DNA of 64,000 bases from Parietaria judaica (lineage: Eukaryota; Streptophyta; Magnoliopsida; Rosales; Urticaceae), in the NCBI GenBank assembly GCA_954871525.1, contig OX940868.1, positions 12,390,056 to 12,454,055 of the forward strand, read 5' to 3'. A program made the translations under genes and the position numbers. Under the pieces are notes generated by a model. It was not told the DNA's origin, ran no database searches, and saw only the letters and a program-made list of their open reading frames with translations. Shown here one piece after another: positions 12,401-24,602 of this stretch (positions are counted from its first letter, which is position 1; the number at the start of each line of letters is the position of its first letter).

Positions 12401-14728
12401 TGAATCCATCTTCCAAGATCTAAATCAAGCATCTCAACATTCGAAAAGCTTTCAACACCGTTTCCACCGCCCATTGCATATAATTTGTTGCTTACACTCA
12501 CTGCAGCTAAGCTTCCCTTTCTTTGGATTATTGAAGGGCTTAATGCCCGCTTGTTTCTAGCCGGGTTGAACGATTCAACTTCATGAAACATATAATAAAT
12601 TAGTTATAATTAAAATTAAAATATATTTGTTGTTAGTTCCTTATAAGAGAAAATCACAACAACGTAACATACCAGTGTTGTAGCAATCACGACCATCTCC
12701 ACCACCAATCACATAAATTTCACCATTTAACTCTGCAACCGAAGCATATGAACGGACAGAGCTCATTTTCCCAAGTGATTGTAGCACATTATGCGATGGA
12801 TAGTACGAGTCAAAAGTCGACAACCATGAGTCACCATCATAACCTCCCAACAAAAATATGGATTCTTTAGGATCAAAATCCATCTCATCAAAAGATTCAA
12901 TGACCTCGTCATCAAGCATTGCGAAAGAATTAGCTTTGGTTTCCGAATCGAGACAATCTTTCAGAAATTGAACTTCAGTTTCTGCCCTAGCCTGGAATTT
13001 AAGATTACAAGAATCAGTTAGACAAGAATTGTATACGTGAGTAAGATGACCAAGACTGAGGAACCATTTATTATGGCACGGAAGTCAACTTTATCTACGT
13101 TGTATTATGTCTTGTTATTTATATTTAAACTTATCTAAAAATATTTTTGGGATAAGTTATATAAGGGCTCGACCCACTTCTTAGCAATGTTAGTCCTTAG
13201 ATCTTATTTAAGAGACCGTAAGCAATGAAATCAGTAGCCAAGTTTTACTCAGTATTCATATCAAGTACCAGTTTCTCTTCCAGCTTGCCCATTTTCTGAG
13301 TTTGATCTGTTTTAAAAATCTTTAGCTCTTCCACCTCTTGGAGTAACTGCAGAAATACAAGATTTGAAATTACTTAGAAATTGGAACACAGCAAAATAAA
13401 CGTCAAAGTACTCGATTTTAAACAATCCCGCAAAAGGATCATCAATATTTAAACTAAAATCAGACACTACAGATAAGAACTAATTTACCCGAGTTAGAAG
13501 GGATGCCTCTGGTATATCTTCTGCAGCCAATACATTATCAGAGTCTCGGTTTTCTTCGAATATAACCTTATCCGTTTGAGGAATAATCTGATCACAGCCC
13601 ACGACTGTTTCGTCTGAATAAACTTTGTCTTCCTCATATGCTTCTTTTGTTACAGCACTAATCGATGCAGCACTCTTCATAGACATGTCATCTTCCTTGA
13701 TAACTTCATATTTACGAGCCAATTCTTTCAGTTTCATGTATACTTTAGCTTTCTCCTCTTGTTGAATCAATTTCACGTCGAGTTCAGCTTCCAAAGGGTG
13801 GGTGTCTCCATTGAAGGATGAAACGGAGTTTGTAGAATTCGAGTTCCGACTTGACTGAGTTGAGCGATCAGACTGTAAATGAAGCGGTGAAGGCTCCATA
13901 ATTTCCTCTCTACCTCGGAACATAGATCTCCATTTTTCTGTGTTTGGCAACTCAGACGTGCCCGGAGAAATTGCTAAAGAAGTGAATACAGCCATCAGCT
14001 TTTTCGCCTGAGAGTGGTCAACTTCAAACCAGAACTTATGATCACTGTAGTAGTTGTCTGCAATGATTGGTTTGAATTGGGTTTCATGAAGTGGCTGGCA
14101 CTGTAGCCGGACACGAATTTGAACCTGTCAAATACGAAAAAGACAGTAATAAGAGCTTCTAATTATTAGATGAGACCTAAAACTGATAATTTTCATCCCG
14201 AAAACATGGAACCTATGTCAAAACAAGACCAAATAATGTAAGCATTTGAGAAACTTGAGCGTGATACCTGTGCTGGAAACGGAGTCTTATCCGAACCGTC
14301 ACTGATCCATCCATATGGGTTGATATTCATTTGGCCAGGGCAAGCAGCCGCGAAAATTCCATAAAGTTTTCGATCACTGTAGTTGAACAGAAAAAGCGGC
14401 AATCCCTGACCAATGTTCCTTACATACGAGTAGTGAAAAGCCGGTAATCCTGGAAATCGTAACAGAACCGTTCGTGAGCTCTCGAGGCCAAAAACCGAAG
14501 GAATTAGATTAAGCATGCTCAGTGTAATATAGTGTGAAGTGGAGAGAACTGACCAAAGAGTTGCTTAAAAAGACATTCCTTGATCGTATCGTTCTTGCAG
14601 CCAAATATGACACCGCCGAGCTGGTTCTTATTCAAATTTCTTGCCGGTTGACAGCCCGGGAATTGTTTCGGCCCGGGACGAGCAATTTCCTTGCCGGAAG
14701 AGCAATCTACTCTCTTCCCAGACCCCAT
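3500..14728 (-). CDS. DCD domain plus kelch-repeat protein, ten coding exons
   Basis: Splice model in reading order: 14728-14554, 14449-14268, 14124-13489, 13346-13269, 12991-12673, 12578-12379, 4661-4585, 4271-4170, 3864-3678, 3595-3500. The phases all agree and give 684 codons including TGA at 3502-3500. Residues about 36-168 form a DCD (development and cell death) domain, with LGGVIFGC, KECLFKQLFG, PLFLFNYSDRKLYGIF and PFPAQV. About 220-370 is charged and predicted coiled coil (KLEEKL region). About 402-683 has six kelch blades (LLGGYDG, VIGGGDG, AMGGGNG, ATGGFDG, AVGGFDG, AIGGI). Plant proteins with this architecture are DCD/kelch proteins linked to stress and cell-death responses and are often labelled NS1A-binding-protein homologues; function here is inferred. 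Intron 6 is about 7.7 kb because it holds an antisense L1. An AG sits one base before the ATG, so a 5'UTR intron is likely. Confidence 0.88.
6392..8506 (+). pseudogene. L1 ORF1 (nucleic-acid-binding, DUF4283-type) with one in-frame stop
   Basis: The frame starts at ATG 6392 (MTLANFK) and continues in one reading frame to TGA 8504-8506, about 705 codons, broken only by TAA at 7328-7330. The part before the stop matches plant LINE ORF1/DUF4283 proteins: a GRGRVFSI-like opening, KSGWIRFLEAL, then WIGIEGLPIDLWNRHALKII just before the stop and ETLEMSCLQA just after it. The C-terminal part is acidic and disordered (GDSDLEDGSSEESFKSSD). No CCHC zinc knuckle was seen. The role would be RNA chaperone/packaging for retrotransposition. 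It overlaps ORF2 by seven bases. Confidence 0.85.
8500..12134 (+). pseudogene. L1 ORF2 (APE endonuclease, reverse transcriptase, zf-RVT) with one frameshift
   Basis: From ATG 8500 (MLILSWNVRG) the frame runs to TGA 11245-11247. The protein continues in another frame from about 11240 to TAA 12134. Removing one extra TG near 11240 would rejoin the frames, about 1210 aa. The endonuclease keeps the expected catalytic motifs: WNVRG, LQEVRR, GDFN, SRIDRFL and SDHFPL. The reverse transcriptase keeps NDYRPISL, LDFEKAYDR, GIRQGDPLSP and the FADD catalytic pair at residues 682-685. The C-terminal zf-RVT domain follows the frameshift (CSMCFSSEEELDHLFLHC). All catalytic residues are intact, so the copy is young or was active recently. 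Confidence 0.92.
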
Positions 14729-15500
14729 TCTGAAGTTCAAAGATGGTAAATCCTTGTCAAGAACATAATAAACAAACCATCGACGATCAGTAGAAATGAC
14801 ATAAGAGAATCAAGCTTCAACAACGCAAGAGTAAACGGAGCAGGAAATGCAAAACCCTAGAACACAGAAACGAATGAACTGAAAAGTTTATGCAAAAATA
14901 GCAGTTTAGTTTTTGTTTGGTCGGATTAGACGAACAAACGAACGATAATCACAGAGGAAGAACAACGGCATTGTCTCGGATGAACGAAACGCCATGAAAG
15001 TGTGTGAGAGAGAGAGAAACGTACAGTGAGAGTTTCAGTGTAGTGGAGAGCGCGAAACTGAATGATCTAGACAGAAGAGAGCACTTTTGAAGGACGAGGA
15101 GAGCACTACGCCACTCCGCGCATTTTAGCAGCCTCACGCGTTTCTCTAATAGCCTCTGGGAATGCCACGTGGCCCTCATTGCCTTTGTGTTTCGTACTAC
15201 AATAAAATGCTCATTGCCTTCTAAGCTTCAATTCGATATCGCATGTTGGAACTTGGAACTATATAATATAATTTTTTATGCTACATACAAACAAGGACGT
15301 TTAATTATCTTTGTTATACTGTAGAGTGATTAGGGATTTGTGCCCTAAACTTTGCATACTAATATATTATGATTTTGTCCACTTTACAACAATAATAATT
15401 TTTAGTTATTAGCGACTAATATTCTAAATCTTTTTCAAATATCTAATTTATGTTCTCATTGGTTTTTTTTTCGCAATTGATATTCCAAATGTATTAAAAC
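14729..15500 (-). promoter_or_regulatory. 5' flank and probable 5'UTR region of the DCD-kelch gene
   Basis: Upstream of the minus-strand start the DNA holds a CT-rich leader (15005-15020 on the minus strand), typical of plant 5'UTRs. An acceptor-like TTGAACTTCAG directly before AATGGGG suggests a leader intron. Beyond 15180 it becomes AT-rich up to the solo LTR at 15506. No TATA box could be assigned with confidence. Confidence 0.4.
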
Positions 15501-15505
15501 ATACT

Positions 15506-17122
15506 TGTTAGTTACGGGTAAAAACGGGATTGATTTTCATAAACGAATAAATTAAACGGGAATTATCGCATTAATTTTCTTTATTTAATTAGTTAATCCA
15601 ATTAATCTTTTAATTAAGATTATGAATTAATTAAATCAATTTCAAAACCCAAAAGTCCCTCCGGAGGCCCGTTTTCGAAAAACAAAGTGTCCCGGTGTTC
15701 GTAAAAATATGTAAACACCAAAAAACGACATAAAATTTGTAAAAAACGGAGGCAACAGCCTCCAGGATCACACCACGTGGCGAGCCCAGAGGCTGCCTCA
15801 CCTCGCGGGGCCCACCTGAGCCCCCTCTTGCCCCACTTGCGAGGGGCTGGCTTCGATCGGCCACGTGGAGGGCTTGGATCGTCCGCCAGCCCCACTTGTA
15901 AAAAAAAAAAAAAAAAAAAATCTTCCCCTCGCCCACTTGCGAGGGGAGAAGCTCGGGAGAGCCACGCGTAGGGCCAGGATGGGCCCTGGCTGATCCCGAG
16001 CGAGCAAGTGGCCCCCTTTGGGGGCTGCGTGACCGTCCGATCCCGCTCGGACGGCCGGGATCGGACCATTTTGATTCGGGGACCTAAAAATCAATAAATA
16101 ATTACCCAGGGACCCCTGGGACAATATTTTATTACAAGTGGGTCCCCGGACCCTACTATAAATACAAGCTCAGTTCAGTTAAACGGTAACTCATTCGAAC
16201 TCACTCGAATCTTCTCGAGTTCTCTCTCTCTCTACCCCCGATATACTCGCCTCCCCTCAAATACCGTTCTAATGTTGAGCGTCGGAGGTGAATCAGGTCC
16301 TAAAAAGTGAGAGATTTACGAAAAGCGGAATCCCTGGTGAAATTCCTACTTGGTCCTTGGCCCGCCTGATAGGCCCAGTTCTACGCGGTGCCCAGTCTAT
16401 CTCCAGTCCATTGCGCGGCTGAGGGTATAGCCTGAGGACACGAGCTTGGGCCCACAATTCAGGACGAAGGGCCCGACCTAGGGGAATTTCCACTAAGATC
16501 CGGACGGCTGAGGGATCGTTTTGAGGATAATCCCCTGGAAAAAATCCTAGCGAAGGTCCATGACCCCACCTTCCCTTGTTCTAAGCTCAGCACGACCTAA
16601 GTTCTGTCTCTTAGTTCCCGGATCTGAATAAGATACCCTGACTCCGTGGACAGTTCCTGCCCGGACTAGAACAAGCCATATCAGGTCGAGAGTCTAACCT
16701 CCCAGGATTCACTCCCTGGTCAAAAGCACTCCCCCGTTCGCTGGTACCTACGATCTGAGCTGTTCCCGGACCTTTAACCCCGGCCTCCGGCCCTGTGGTA
16801 ACAAGTAGTGCGTAACCCATGTTGCCTAGGACCCCGAACAGAAAAGAGACCTTTAAACAGGCTAGTGCCAGGAACGCCTACTCAGGGCCCCCATATCGGT
16901 CAGTTAAAACCTCACCCTAAAGTCAACGGCAATCGTCCCGGAGTCAACGGGGGTCAGAGGGAACCATCATTGACAGCAAAATTTGTCATCCCCGTAACAG
17001 GCCCATCCAAGGCCCATCCAAAAGTCAGCAAAAGCCCTCCACATCAGCGAGCGACATTGGGCCAGGCCCAAAATCCACAACATGGCCCTCAACAGTGTTT
17101 GATCCAAAAAACGGCATCAACA
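15506..17122 (+). mobile_element. Solo LTR (family A)
   Basis: It begins TGTTAGTTACGGG (a GTTA duplication relative to TGTTACGGG in the sister LTRs) and ends GGCATCAACA. Flanks are ATACT (15501-15505) and GTACT (17123-17127), a 5-bp target duplication with one change. Length is 1617 bp. It has the same order of blocks as the LTR at 52423: AATTAATTAAATCAATT, CGGAGGCCCGTTTTCGAAAA, a GC-rich body, a poly(A) run at 15900-15920, TATA box, CGTCGGAGGTGAATC and GACATTGGGCCAGGCCCAAA near the 3' end. No internal retrotransposon genes adjoin it. GC-rich frames in both strands are not genes. Confidence 0.85.
16153..16162 (+). promoter_or_regulatory. TATA box of solo LTR 15506-17122
   Basis: ACTATAAATA is followed by AGCTCAGTTCAGTT, a block also present in the LTR at 52423. 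It probably marks the U3/R region. Confidence 0.55.
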
Positions 17123-17127
17123 GTACT

Positions 17128-17559
17128 CTAAGTCAATTATTGTCACTTTTCCATCTTTGTCTGTTAGTTTTTCCATGTATTACATATTGTTGTAATATGG
17201 CAATGCGCATGTGATTAAATATATAATCGTGACATATGTTCCAAATCTTTTTCAAGTATCCTATTTATGTTTTTATTATTTTTTTCGGAGCGTATATTCC
17301 AAATGTCTTCAAACACATGTGGGTAAAAATATTAAAGTTATAAGAGAGGAAATTTTTTGGGTAAAAATATAATTTTTTTAAGAATTACTAGCTTGACAAG
17401 GGAATGAAGTTAACATTCAGTTACGTAAATATGATGGTAGTTGATAGAGAGGACATTTAAATATATAAGAACATATGCCACGAAAAAAAAAGAACGTGAA
17501 TAAGATATTTAAAAAAGATTTATAACATATGCCGCAAATATATCTTTAAAGACACTTGG
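17128..17559. other. AT-rich intergenic stretch, nothing recognised
   Basis: No coding potential and no element ends were seen. A short segment (17230-17300) resembles 15425-15495, so the LTR at 15506 inserted into, or near, a locally repeated sequence. Confidence 0.4.
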
Positions 17560-17843
17560 TGTGTGATTGTTTACATTAAGATCTAGACATCTTAATCTGA
17601 ATGCACATTTGAATAATAAGATGTGACATCTGGATCTGAATGAGAGATAATTAAGACTGTTTGATTTGTCATATCTGAATAGAGACCTGAATGTAATTTT
17701 GAGTTTTAATTAAGCTTTTTTTATTGATATATAATACTGAGCAAAAGTTAATTATATATATTTTAATTTACAAAATGCTTATAAAATATATATTTAAAAT
17801 TTTACTAAATATTATAAAATATTAAATATTTCTCATGGTATAA

Positions 17844-17890
<47 letters not shown>

Positions 17891-18507
17891 GAGATATTTG
17901 CGAAATATTCATGACATTTTACATATAATTATTATTTATTTTTATTAAAAATAATTAGCATAGTTTATTTAATGAAGAAAATAATTTACTAATTTAATCA
18001 AATATTTGTAAAATTTTATTCGTGTAATTTTTGTACGAATAATTAATGAGAGTATTTAGCTAATTATTTATTTAATAAATTAATTATTAATTTATTTTTA
18101 TTAAAAAAATCAAATTTTATGTTTTTTTTTTAAATCATCAAAACTATATCTTCACACCTATCATTGGATTCCTCTCGTCGCAAGCTTTCCAAGTATATAT
18201 TATGTGAGTTAATCCGATAATCGAAATTTTTTTAAAGTTTTTAGGAAGAAAGAGAAAATTATAATAATAAAATATATATTGACCAAGATGATACGTGGAA
18301 GTGAAAATAAAGCATGACATGTCAACAATAATGGAAGAGAGAGAAAAAGAATAGGTCTAAATGCTATAGACTTAATTTGACATCTTATCGAATAATAGCC
18401 TAGTCAGATGTATTAAGACTTTTTAAAAGAAAAAAATAAATGCACTTAATATTGTCAGATCTGACTCATTAAGATTCAGAGGCACATTAAGTGCAAACAA
18501 ACACAGC
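17560..18507. mobile_element. Probable non-autonomous TIR element (MITE-like), about 950 bp
   Basis: The left end TGTGTGATTGTTTAC and the reverse complement of the right end GCTGTGTTTGTTTGCAC are similar inverted repeats. Flanks CTTGG (17555-17559 and 18508-18512) could be a 5-bp target duplication. The subterminal parts are rich in CTTAATCTGAAT / ATTAAGATTCAG motifs in inverted orientation. No transposase remains. The superfamily is not clear; hAT is possible but an 8-bp duplication was not found. A diverged relative occupies parts of 20718-21609, sharing the CTCTCGTCGCAAGCTT-like block (18170 and 21377). Confidence 0.5.
17847..17890. repeat. (TAA)n microsatellite
   Basis: About 14 uninterrupted ATA/TAA units. 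A similar but shorter AAT run lies at 19060-19085. Confidence 0.95.
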
Positions 18508-18512
18508 CTTGG

Positions 18513-19240
18513 CAAAACTAACGGGCAGCGAGAGAAACATGATGCCAATTGATTTTAAGTACGTTTTAGGATTTTGGAACATATGCCACTAAAAAAAGAG
18601 AAAGAAAATAAGTCGGATATTTGAAAAAGATTTAAAATATATGTTGCTACTTGCTAATTGTCTCCTACCCGTTGATTGAATATTTCTTATGTAGTACATT
18701 TGTCTTTTAACCGTTACAATTAATTCAAAATACATAATTTTTACACAACGCATGGTTTTACTCCGATGAATTTTGTTAAATAGTTATCAAATAAAATTAA
18801 TATAAAATAGTACTTATATGAATTAATATTGTTAAGATAATAGAATGTTATTAAACTACTAAGGATGTAATCAATTTATAGAAAGATAATTTTATAATAT
18901 TAAATAGAGTTGAGAAAAAGTATTATTTCACCGAAATTATTAATTTAACGAGGTAGTAATGTTTTTTTTGATGTGATTCTTATATAAAGCCATCAATGTT
19001 AATACTCAAAAAATATTTCGACAAAATTTTCAAATAATTTAAACAGTCATAAAATTAATATAATAATAATAATAATAATAATAATGAAATAACTCATCAA
19101 TTACATATAAATTAATATTTTTGTTATTCATATTATTTTTAACGCAAGGAACAATCTATTATATTTTCTCATAATGTAACATTATTATTTAAAAAAAATT
19201 AAAATGTAAGTCTAACTGACTAAGGCTATTTGCATCTAAA
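18513..19240. other. AT-rich stretch, no gene seen
   Basis: Repeats of ATATGCCAC-type phrases occur (17470, 18580), but no open frame or element ends are supported. The stretch ends at the Helitron insertion point, A at 19240. Confidence 0.4.
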
Positions 19241-20717
19241 TCTATATATATAAAAGGAAAATCTCACTATAATATATTGGTAGTGTAAAAACTTCAAGAA
19301 TTGTGAATCCTGCAATTCTAAATCTTCTAACATTTATATATATATTTTTTAATAAAAAATATATTCAAAACATAGCACTCTAATACATCAGTTTACTCTT
19401 ATAAATGAGGATGTGCTCTCTCATTACTGGTCTAATTAATTTGTTCATTCTATCGCTTCATATTCAAAACTCTGTACATCTGTCACTCTTTATTAGTAAT
19501 AATATTAGTGTATTATTACTTTTTTCAAGTTTCAATATCTTCAGTATTAATGGTTTAGAAAAAAGAGACTGATGAAAAACGAAAAACGATTCAGGCCTCC
19601 GAAAATCCCTCTCTTTTCACCCACTTTGTCTTGCGACGACGAGGCCATCCGGAGAGTCTCATGATCGAGAAGCTTCTCTGATGTTATCTTCGCCGATAGG
19701 GAAAAGACCGAAAGCTGCGATTATTTTTATCGATAGGTGTTTCACTCCAGTTGATATTTTTTAATTAAGTTTCCCAGCTGAGATCGTCGAACATTATTTT
19801 TAGTTTTTTTTTTTTGCAGAAACTCGAGCCCACCACGATCGAAAGTAAAGTGACAGTTTCTTTGCCTCGATTGTTTTGCGTTTGTCCAATTTTGGAAGTA
19901 GCATGATCAAATCTATCAATGGGCAAACACATCACTCTTCTCCATACACACATTTTTATATGTTATAAAGGTGAAATGATAAAGCTCTTCAGATGGCGTT
20001 CTTCATAACAAGCTCTTCCAATTGATTATTCTCCGTGGCTCCCAAATACTCTTAAGAATTTTCCAGTGAATTTGTTCAAATCGAGGGCTAGAAAAGTTGG
20101 ATGAACCGCCATCTCTGCCAAGGTATTGCATTGAAGGAAAAAGTTTACAAAATTATGTATTTATTTTTTTAATTCAATAAAGTGGATCAGTTCATTCATC
20201 TAAAAATCGGCATGACTTTAATGTTGATTAATAAACATTCAAACCAAAAGATTGTTAATAAAATTTCTCAGCACATTTTAATCACATTTTAATTAAAGGC
20301 AACATGATTTCAATAACTACTAATAAAAAAAGAAAAGAAAAGAAGATGTTTTCAATGTTCAAGGATTCTAATATTACCATCTAAATCATAATGGTTTTCA
20401 GATTGTATTGTTGGAGTATAAGGTATATTGCTTCACATTGACAATTTGTCATAGATTCATTAAGCATGTTATGATGTAATTTATCATATTTAATAAAAAT
20501 AAAAAATAAAATTACTTGTAAATAATACTGAATTAAATCATTAATGTTTTTCAATTATGACACTTTACATAAAAATTGTTTTTTTTTACGTTTTTCAGTT
20601 ATAGCCCTCAATTTAAATAACAATTTTTTATCAATGTAAGTTTGTTTAAAATATATGTCGAAGTTATAAATAATATTTTTTTTCGTCACCGCGCGAAGCG
20701 CGGTGCCATTCCACTGG
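19241..20717 (+). mobile_element. Non-autonomous Helitron
   Basis: The 5' end is TCTATATATATAAAAGGAAA, a typical plant Helitron start. The 3' end is CTGG (CTRR rule) at 20714-20717, preceded by a perfect 8-bp GC-rich hairpin: CACCGCGC at 20687-20694, loop GAA, GCGCGGTG at 20698-20705. It sits between A (19240) and T (20718), the expected AT insertion site, with no target duplication. It is 1477 bp with no Rep/helicase. The segment around 19590-19950 is less AT-rich and has a weak exon-like look (TCTTGCGACGACGAGGCC), so it may hold a captured fragment. This is not established. Confidence 0.85.
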
Positions 20718-21609
20718 TGACTAATAATTAAGACTATTCGTCATTTAAGATCTGAACGGAGATATGTTCTATATTGAAATTAAAATGTATTATATAGTAA
20801 TGAAATTGTTTATTATAAAAGTATAACATTTACTCGTGTTTATAAGTATATTGATTTTAATATACATATTAAATTTAAATAATTAATACATTTATGATAT
20901 TTTAAACATAAATTTAAATAATATATATGTAACAAATATAAATATTTATTTTAGTCTATTTAGTATTAATATCTTTCAAGATGAATACTTAATACAATTT
21001 AATTTTAATATTTTTTATCATATATAATACAGTATATTGTACATCATACGTGGATAAATAAACACTGTATATATTATTTATAAATTACATAAAATATTTA
21101 AATACTATAATTAATTTTCAACTTAATTAATATATTTGTGTTATTTCATATTATTAATATTTAATTTCAAATAATATTTATAAATAAGCAACTAATACAA
21201 GTTAATGTTTATTTTAACTTAATTAATGTTATTATGCTATTTAGAAAGAAAATATGCCATGAAATGAAATATATAATTGCCCAATAAAATTTATCATAAT
21301 ATTTTATTATAATTATTTTTTATTATATATGATATTTTAAAAGCGTCAAAACTGTATATTGTCATCTAATATTGCATTGGTCTCGTCGCAAGCTTATCAA
21401 TTATATTTTATATTAATCAATCCGAGTTTCATATAAAAAAATATTGAATTTTAATATTTTGCGATGAGAGAATATAATTAGAAATATATAAACAAGAAAA
21501 TATGAGCAAACAAAATGTGGATAGTATTAAGAATTTTAATATTGTGTATTTTTCAAGTCTTACGAATAAGAGGGAATAAAATAAAAGCAATTGATAGACT
21601 TAATAAACA
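20718..21609. other. AT-rich remnant related to the 17560 element
   Basis: Shares the GTCTCGTCGCAAGCTTATC block and TTAAGA...CTGAA motifs with 17560-18507. It is cut on the left by the Helitron and on the right by the MULE at 21610. It may be an older copy whose ends lie near 19200 and 25060; this is an inference. Confidence 0.35.
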
Positions 21610-22298
21610 GGGTAATTTGCAGCTAAAGTATTCAATGTTTCAAAACTTTTTAATTATGTATCCAAGCCTTTTTTGTGGCTAATGTGCCCAAAATGGATTT
21701 TGTTAACTGCTAATGTTCTCTCCGTTAGTTTTTGATTTTCACTGTTAAATTTTGCCACTTTGGTTGCCACGTCACCCAACCACGTGGCATTTGACCACCA
21801 CGTGGCATTTCTTTATTTTTTTGTTCTTAAGTATTTTTTTTCTTAAGCGTTACTTTTTTGTGAGATTAAGCTAAATAGCCAACTTGATAGTTTAAAATTG
21901 AAAAAATAGCCAATGTTTGGTTAATATTTATAAAATAGCCAATTAACCATATTAATCATTATAAAAATAATCATATTAACCATCATAACTATATTAACCA
22001 TTGACAGAATAACTAATGTTTGGATACTTTACAAAGGGTTAATGATGGCAAAAATACCCAAAGTTTGGTCAAAGAACCCCTTAGGTACCCAAAGTTTAAA
22101 AATGGTGGTAAAAATACCCAAAGTCATGTTTGGGGAGTTGACCACTCCAATCTCGTAACACTTTTAATTTACCTGTTAACTCTGACACGCGGACAAATGG
22201 GGATTACTGATAGAACAAGTTTTTCCACGTTGACGAGCCCACATCAGCCTCGTTTACGACAAAACAACGAATTAAACCCCCTAAGTAATACTATTAAT

Positions 22299-24088
22299 CA
22301 AGGTTCAACTTATCGAGATAACCGATAAATCGCTTGCCGTTATCGACGGATTACCGGATTATCGACGGAAAACTAATAATACTGTAGCTTATCGATTACC
22401 GATACTTATCGAGGATTATCGACGAATTATCGACAAATTTCGATACTTATCGACGGAAAACTTACAAAATATTTTTATAATATCATACCACAAAACAGAT
22501 GAAGATAAAGTCATACACATAAAAATAAAAATAAAAATAAAAATAAAAAGTCATACACACACATTTAATTCAATCACAAGTCTCCAATCTAAAACAGTAA
22601 TAAAAATAGTCTTACAAATATCAACTATCAAACACATAATCTAAAAACTCAAACACATAATTGATAGATAATGAATAGATAATACTCAGAGTCTCGGACC
22701 AACTTCTCCGACCGCAGAAACAAGACGATCTCTAGGGCACAACTTGCTTCTATATGCATCTTTAGATATTTGTTCTAAAACAAGTCATGCACGTTCGAAG
22801 TGCGTACAATCTCCTGCACAAAATTTTTGTTCTTATCGGTGCCGGCCAAATGTTATTTCATCCTCGTGATTCCGCCAACTTTGATCTCCTTCCCGCAATA
22901 ATTGCACTTGAAACTCGAGTTGTTGCTCGGATCCCCATAGTGAGTGCAATGCTCCCTCACAATATTGTCTTTACTCATCTTCAACCTAAACAAAAAGAAG
23001 AATTATGAGACTAGTTAAAAACAGCAAGACAAATGGCAAAAATAGGTACTTTTGCCGCAAAAAACAATTTTACCTCAAGAAACAAATTTAATTCCACCAA
23101 ATCTCACATTATTGTAGGAATAAATATTTAATGAAAGCTAAAATCAAGAAAAATCGGTAGATTACCGAAAAATCACAAGAAGTTAAACTTGGAAGACTTT
23201 TGGCGCAATTATGTGAATAGCCAAATTATCGTCAAATATGAAAATAAATTACACAAAAAACTCAGATAAATATTTCAAAAAATATTAAATGATTGAAAAA
23301 ACCCAAAAAAAATAAGTAGAATATTTCACAAATCACGAAAAGATCAACTTCAAATACTTTTGCCGCATTTATGAGGAAATCCGAATTATCATCAAATATG
23401 CCTGAAAAAATCACCAACAAACACATATTTCTTACTAAATACTAACTACAATCTTTTAAAGCATATTCAAACAATAAATCGTCAAAAAAATATCTATATT
23501 TTGAGCAAATTTAAAAAATTAAAACTTTGTACACTTTTGCCTAACAAGCATACAAATCCGAATTTCCTCTAAATCTCACAAAATAATTACGAACTAAGTT
23601 ATCAAAACAAGTTTTCATCAATATATATTCATAAGAATGCAAAAAAACAACTCAAAATCACAAAAGTACTAATCTTTACCCATTGAAGAACATAACTCAT
23701 ATTAACAACTAACTCTTTAGTTTTGAACTCATGTAAATCTTCTATAAATCATAAAAATGAGTAAATATCAAAGAAAAAAATTCATGATTCATGCATATCT
23801 ATGATTATAACTCTTAAATTTACCAAAAAGTTTGCACAAATTTGAAGAAATTCAGAGAAAAACGCTTAAATCAAAAGTTTGTAAACTTTTGCCAATTTTT
23901 TTTTAATTGTACCGAAAAGTGCCTCAATTTTACACTGCAAAAAACGATAATCCATTGGAGAAGGATTTATCCATTATCTCGATTATCGACGATAAGTTAC
24001 CAAAACGATAACTAGTGTAGTGGATTATTTATCGGTAAGCATCGGTAAGACCGATAATCCTCGATTATCCACGATAAGTCGAACCTTG
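22299..24088 (-). mobile_element. hAT element (BED family) nested in the inner MULE
   Basis: The ends are CAAGGTTCAACTTATCG and CGATAAGTCGAACCTTG, with perfect 8-bp target duplications CTATTAAT at 22291-22298 and 24089-24096. Subterminal regions carry many ATCGACGG/TTATCG motifs, as in other members at 28781, 34347 and 60085. The orientation is set by a decayed BED-finger exon on the minus strand. Repeated TTTTGCC-containing units (23045-23900) are the counterpart of the tandem repeats upstream of the transposase at 34347-38757. Confidence 0.9.
22820..22978 (-). pseudogene. Decayed hAT transposase exon (BED zinc finger)
   Basis: Read on the minus strand from ATG 22978 it gives MSKDNIVREHC and then FKCNYCGKEI and GGITRMK. 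This nearly matches the start of the transposase at 36210. A TAA replaces the glutamine codon just before HLAG, so the finger is broken. No dimerisation domain remains in this copy. Confidence 0.8.
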
Positions 24089-24367
24089 CTATTAATACAA
24101 CTAATTGAACCCTTAATGATTACACTTAACAAAACAGATTTTTCCACGTGGCCAGAGTTAATGGGTAAATTAATGGCGTTACAAGAATGAAGTGGTCAAC
24201 TCCCCAAATGTGACTTTGGGTATTTTTGCCGCCACTTTTAAACTTTGGGTACCCGAGGGGTTCTTTGACCAAACTTTGGGTATTTTGCCATCATTAACCC
24301 TTTTACAAATAAAAACCTTAAATTGGCTAAAATACAATGTAAACGTGAACGTGACTATTCATTATAA

Positions 24368-24370
24368 TCC

Positions 24371-24406
<36 letters not shown>

Positions 24407-24602
24407 TTATACATGTATATAAACTGTATATATTTATACAATTCATGTAAAAGCTGTATGTATACAATATATATATATATATAAACTGTATATATTAATA
24501 CTTTATATATACAATACATAAACTGTATAAACTATATAGTATATACAACACATATATATACTGTATATATATGTATTGTATATACTATATATAAACTATA
24601 TA
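24368..24602. repeat. AT-rich microsatellite and TGTATATA-type repeats
   Basis: A (TA)n run at 24378-24402 is followed by many ATATAAACTGTATATA phrases. It is low-complexity and lies inside the outer MULE. Confidence 0.8.

Larger units (their letters stand above)
22036..24300. mobile_element. Inner MULE with about 190-bp terminal inverted repeats
   Basis: Both ends read inward GGGTTAATGATGGCAAAA, then CCCAAAGTTTGGTCAAAGAA, a CCCAAAGT repeat, GGGGAGTTGACCAC and a TTTTTCCACGT block. Flanks CTTTACAAA (22027-22035) and TTTTACAAA (24301-24309) form a 9-bp target duplication with one mismatch, diagnostic of Mutator-like elements. Its own body is short because a hAT element fills 22299-24088. The same TIR style is seen in the MULE at 41256. 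Confidence 0.85.

Noticed and set aside
15620..16124. Several overlapping frames of 100-149 codons in the second LTR
   Set aside because: They pass through a poly(A)/poly(Phe) run and exist because of high GC; no family is recognisable.
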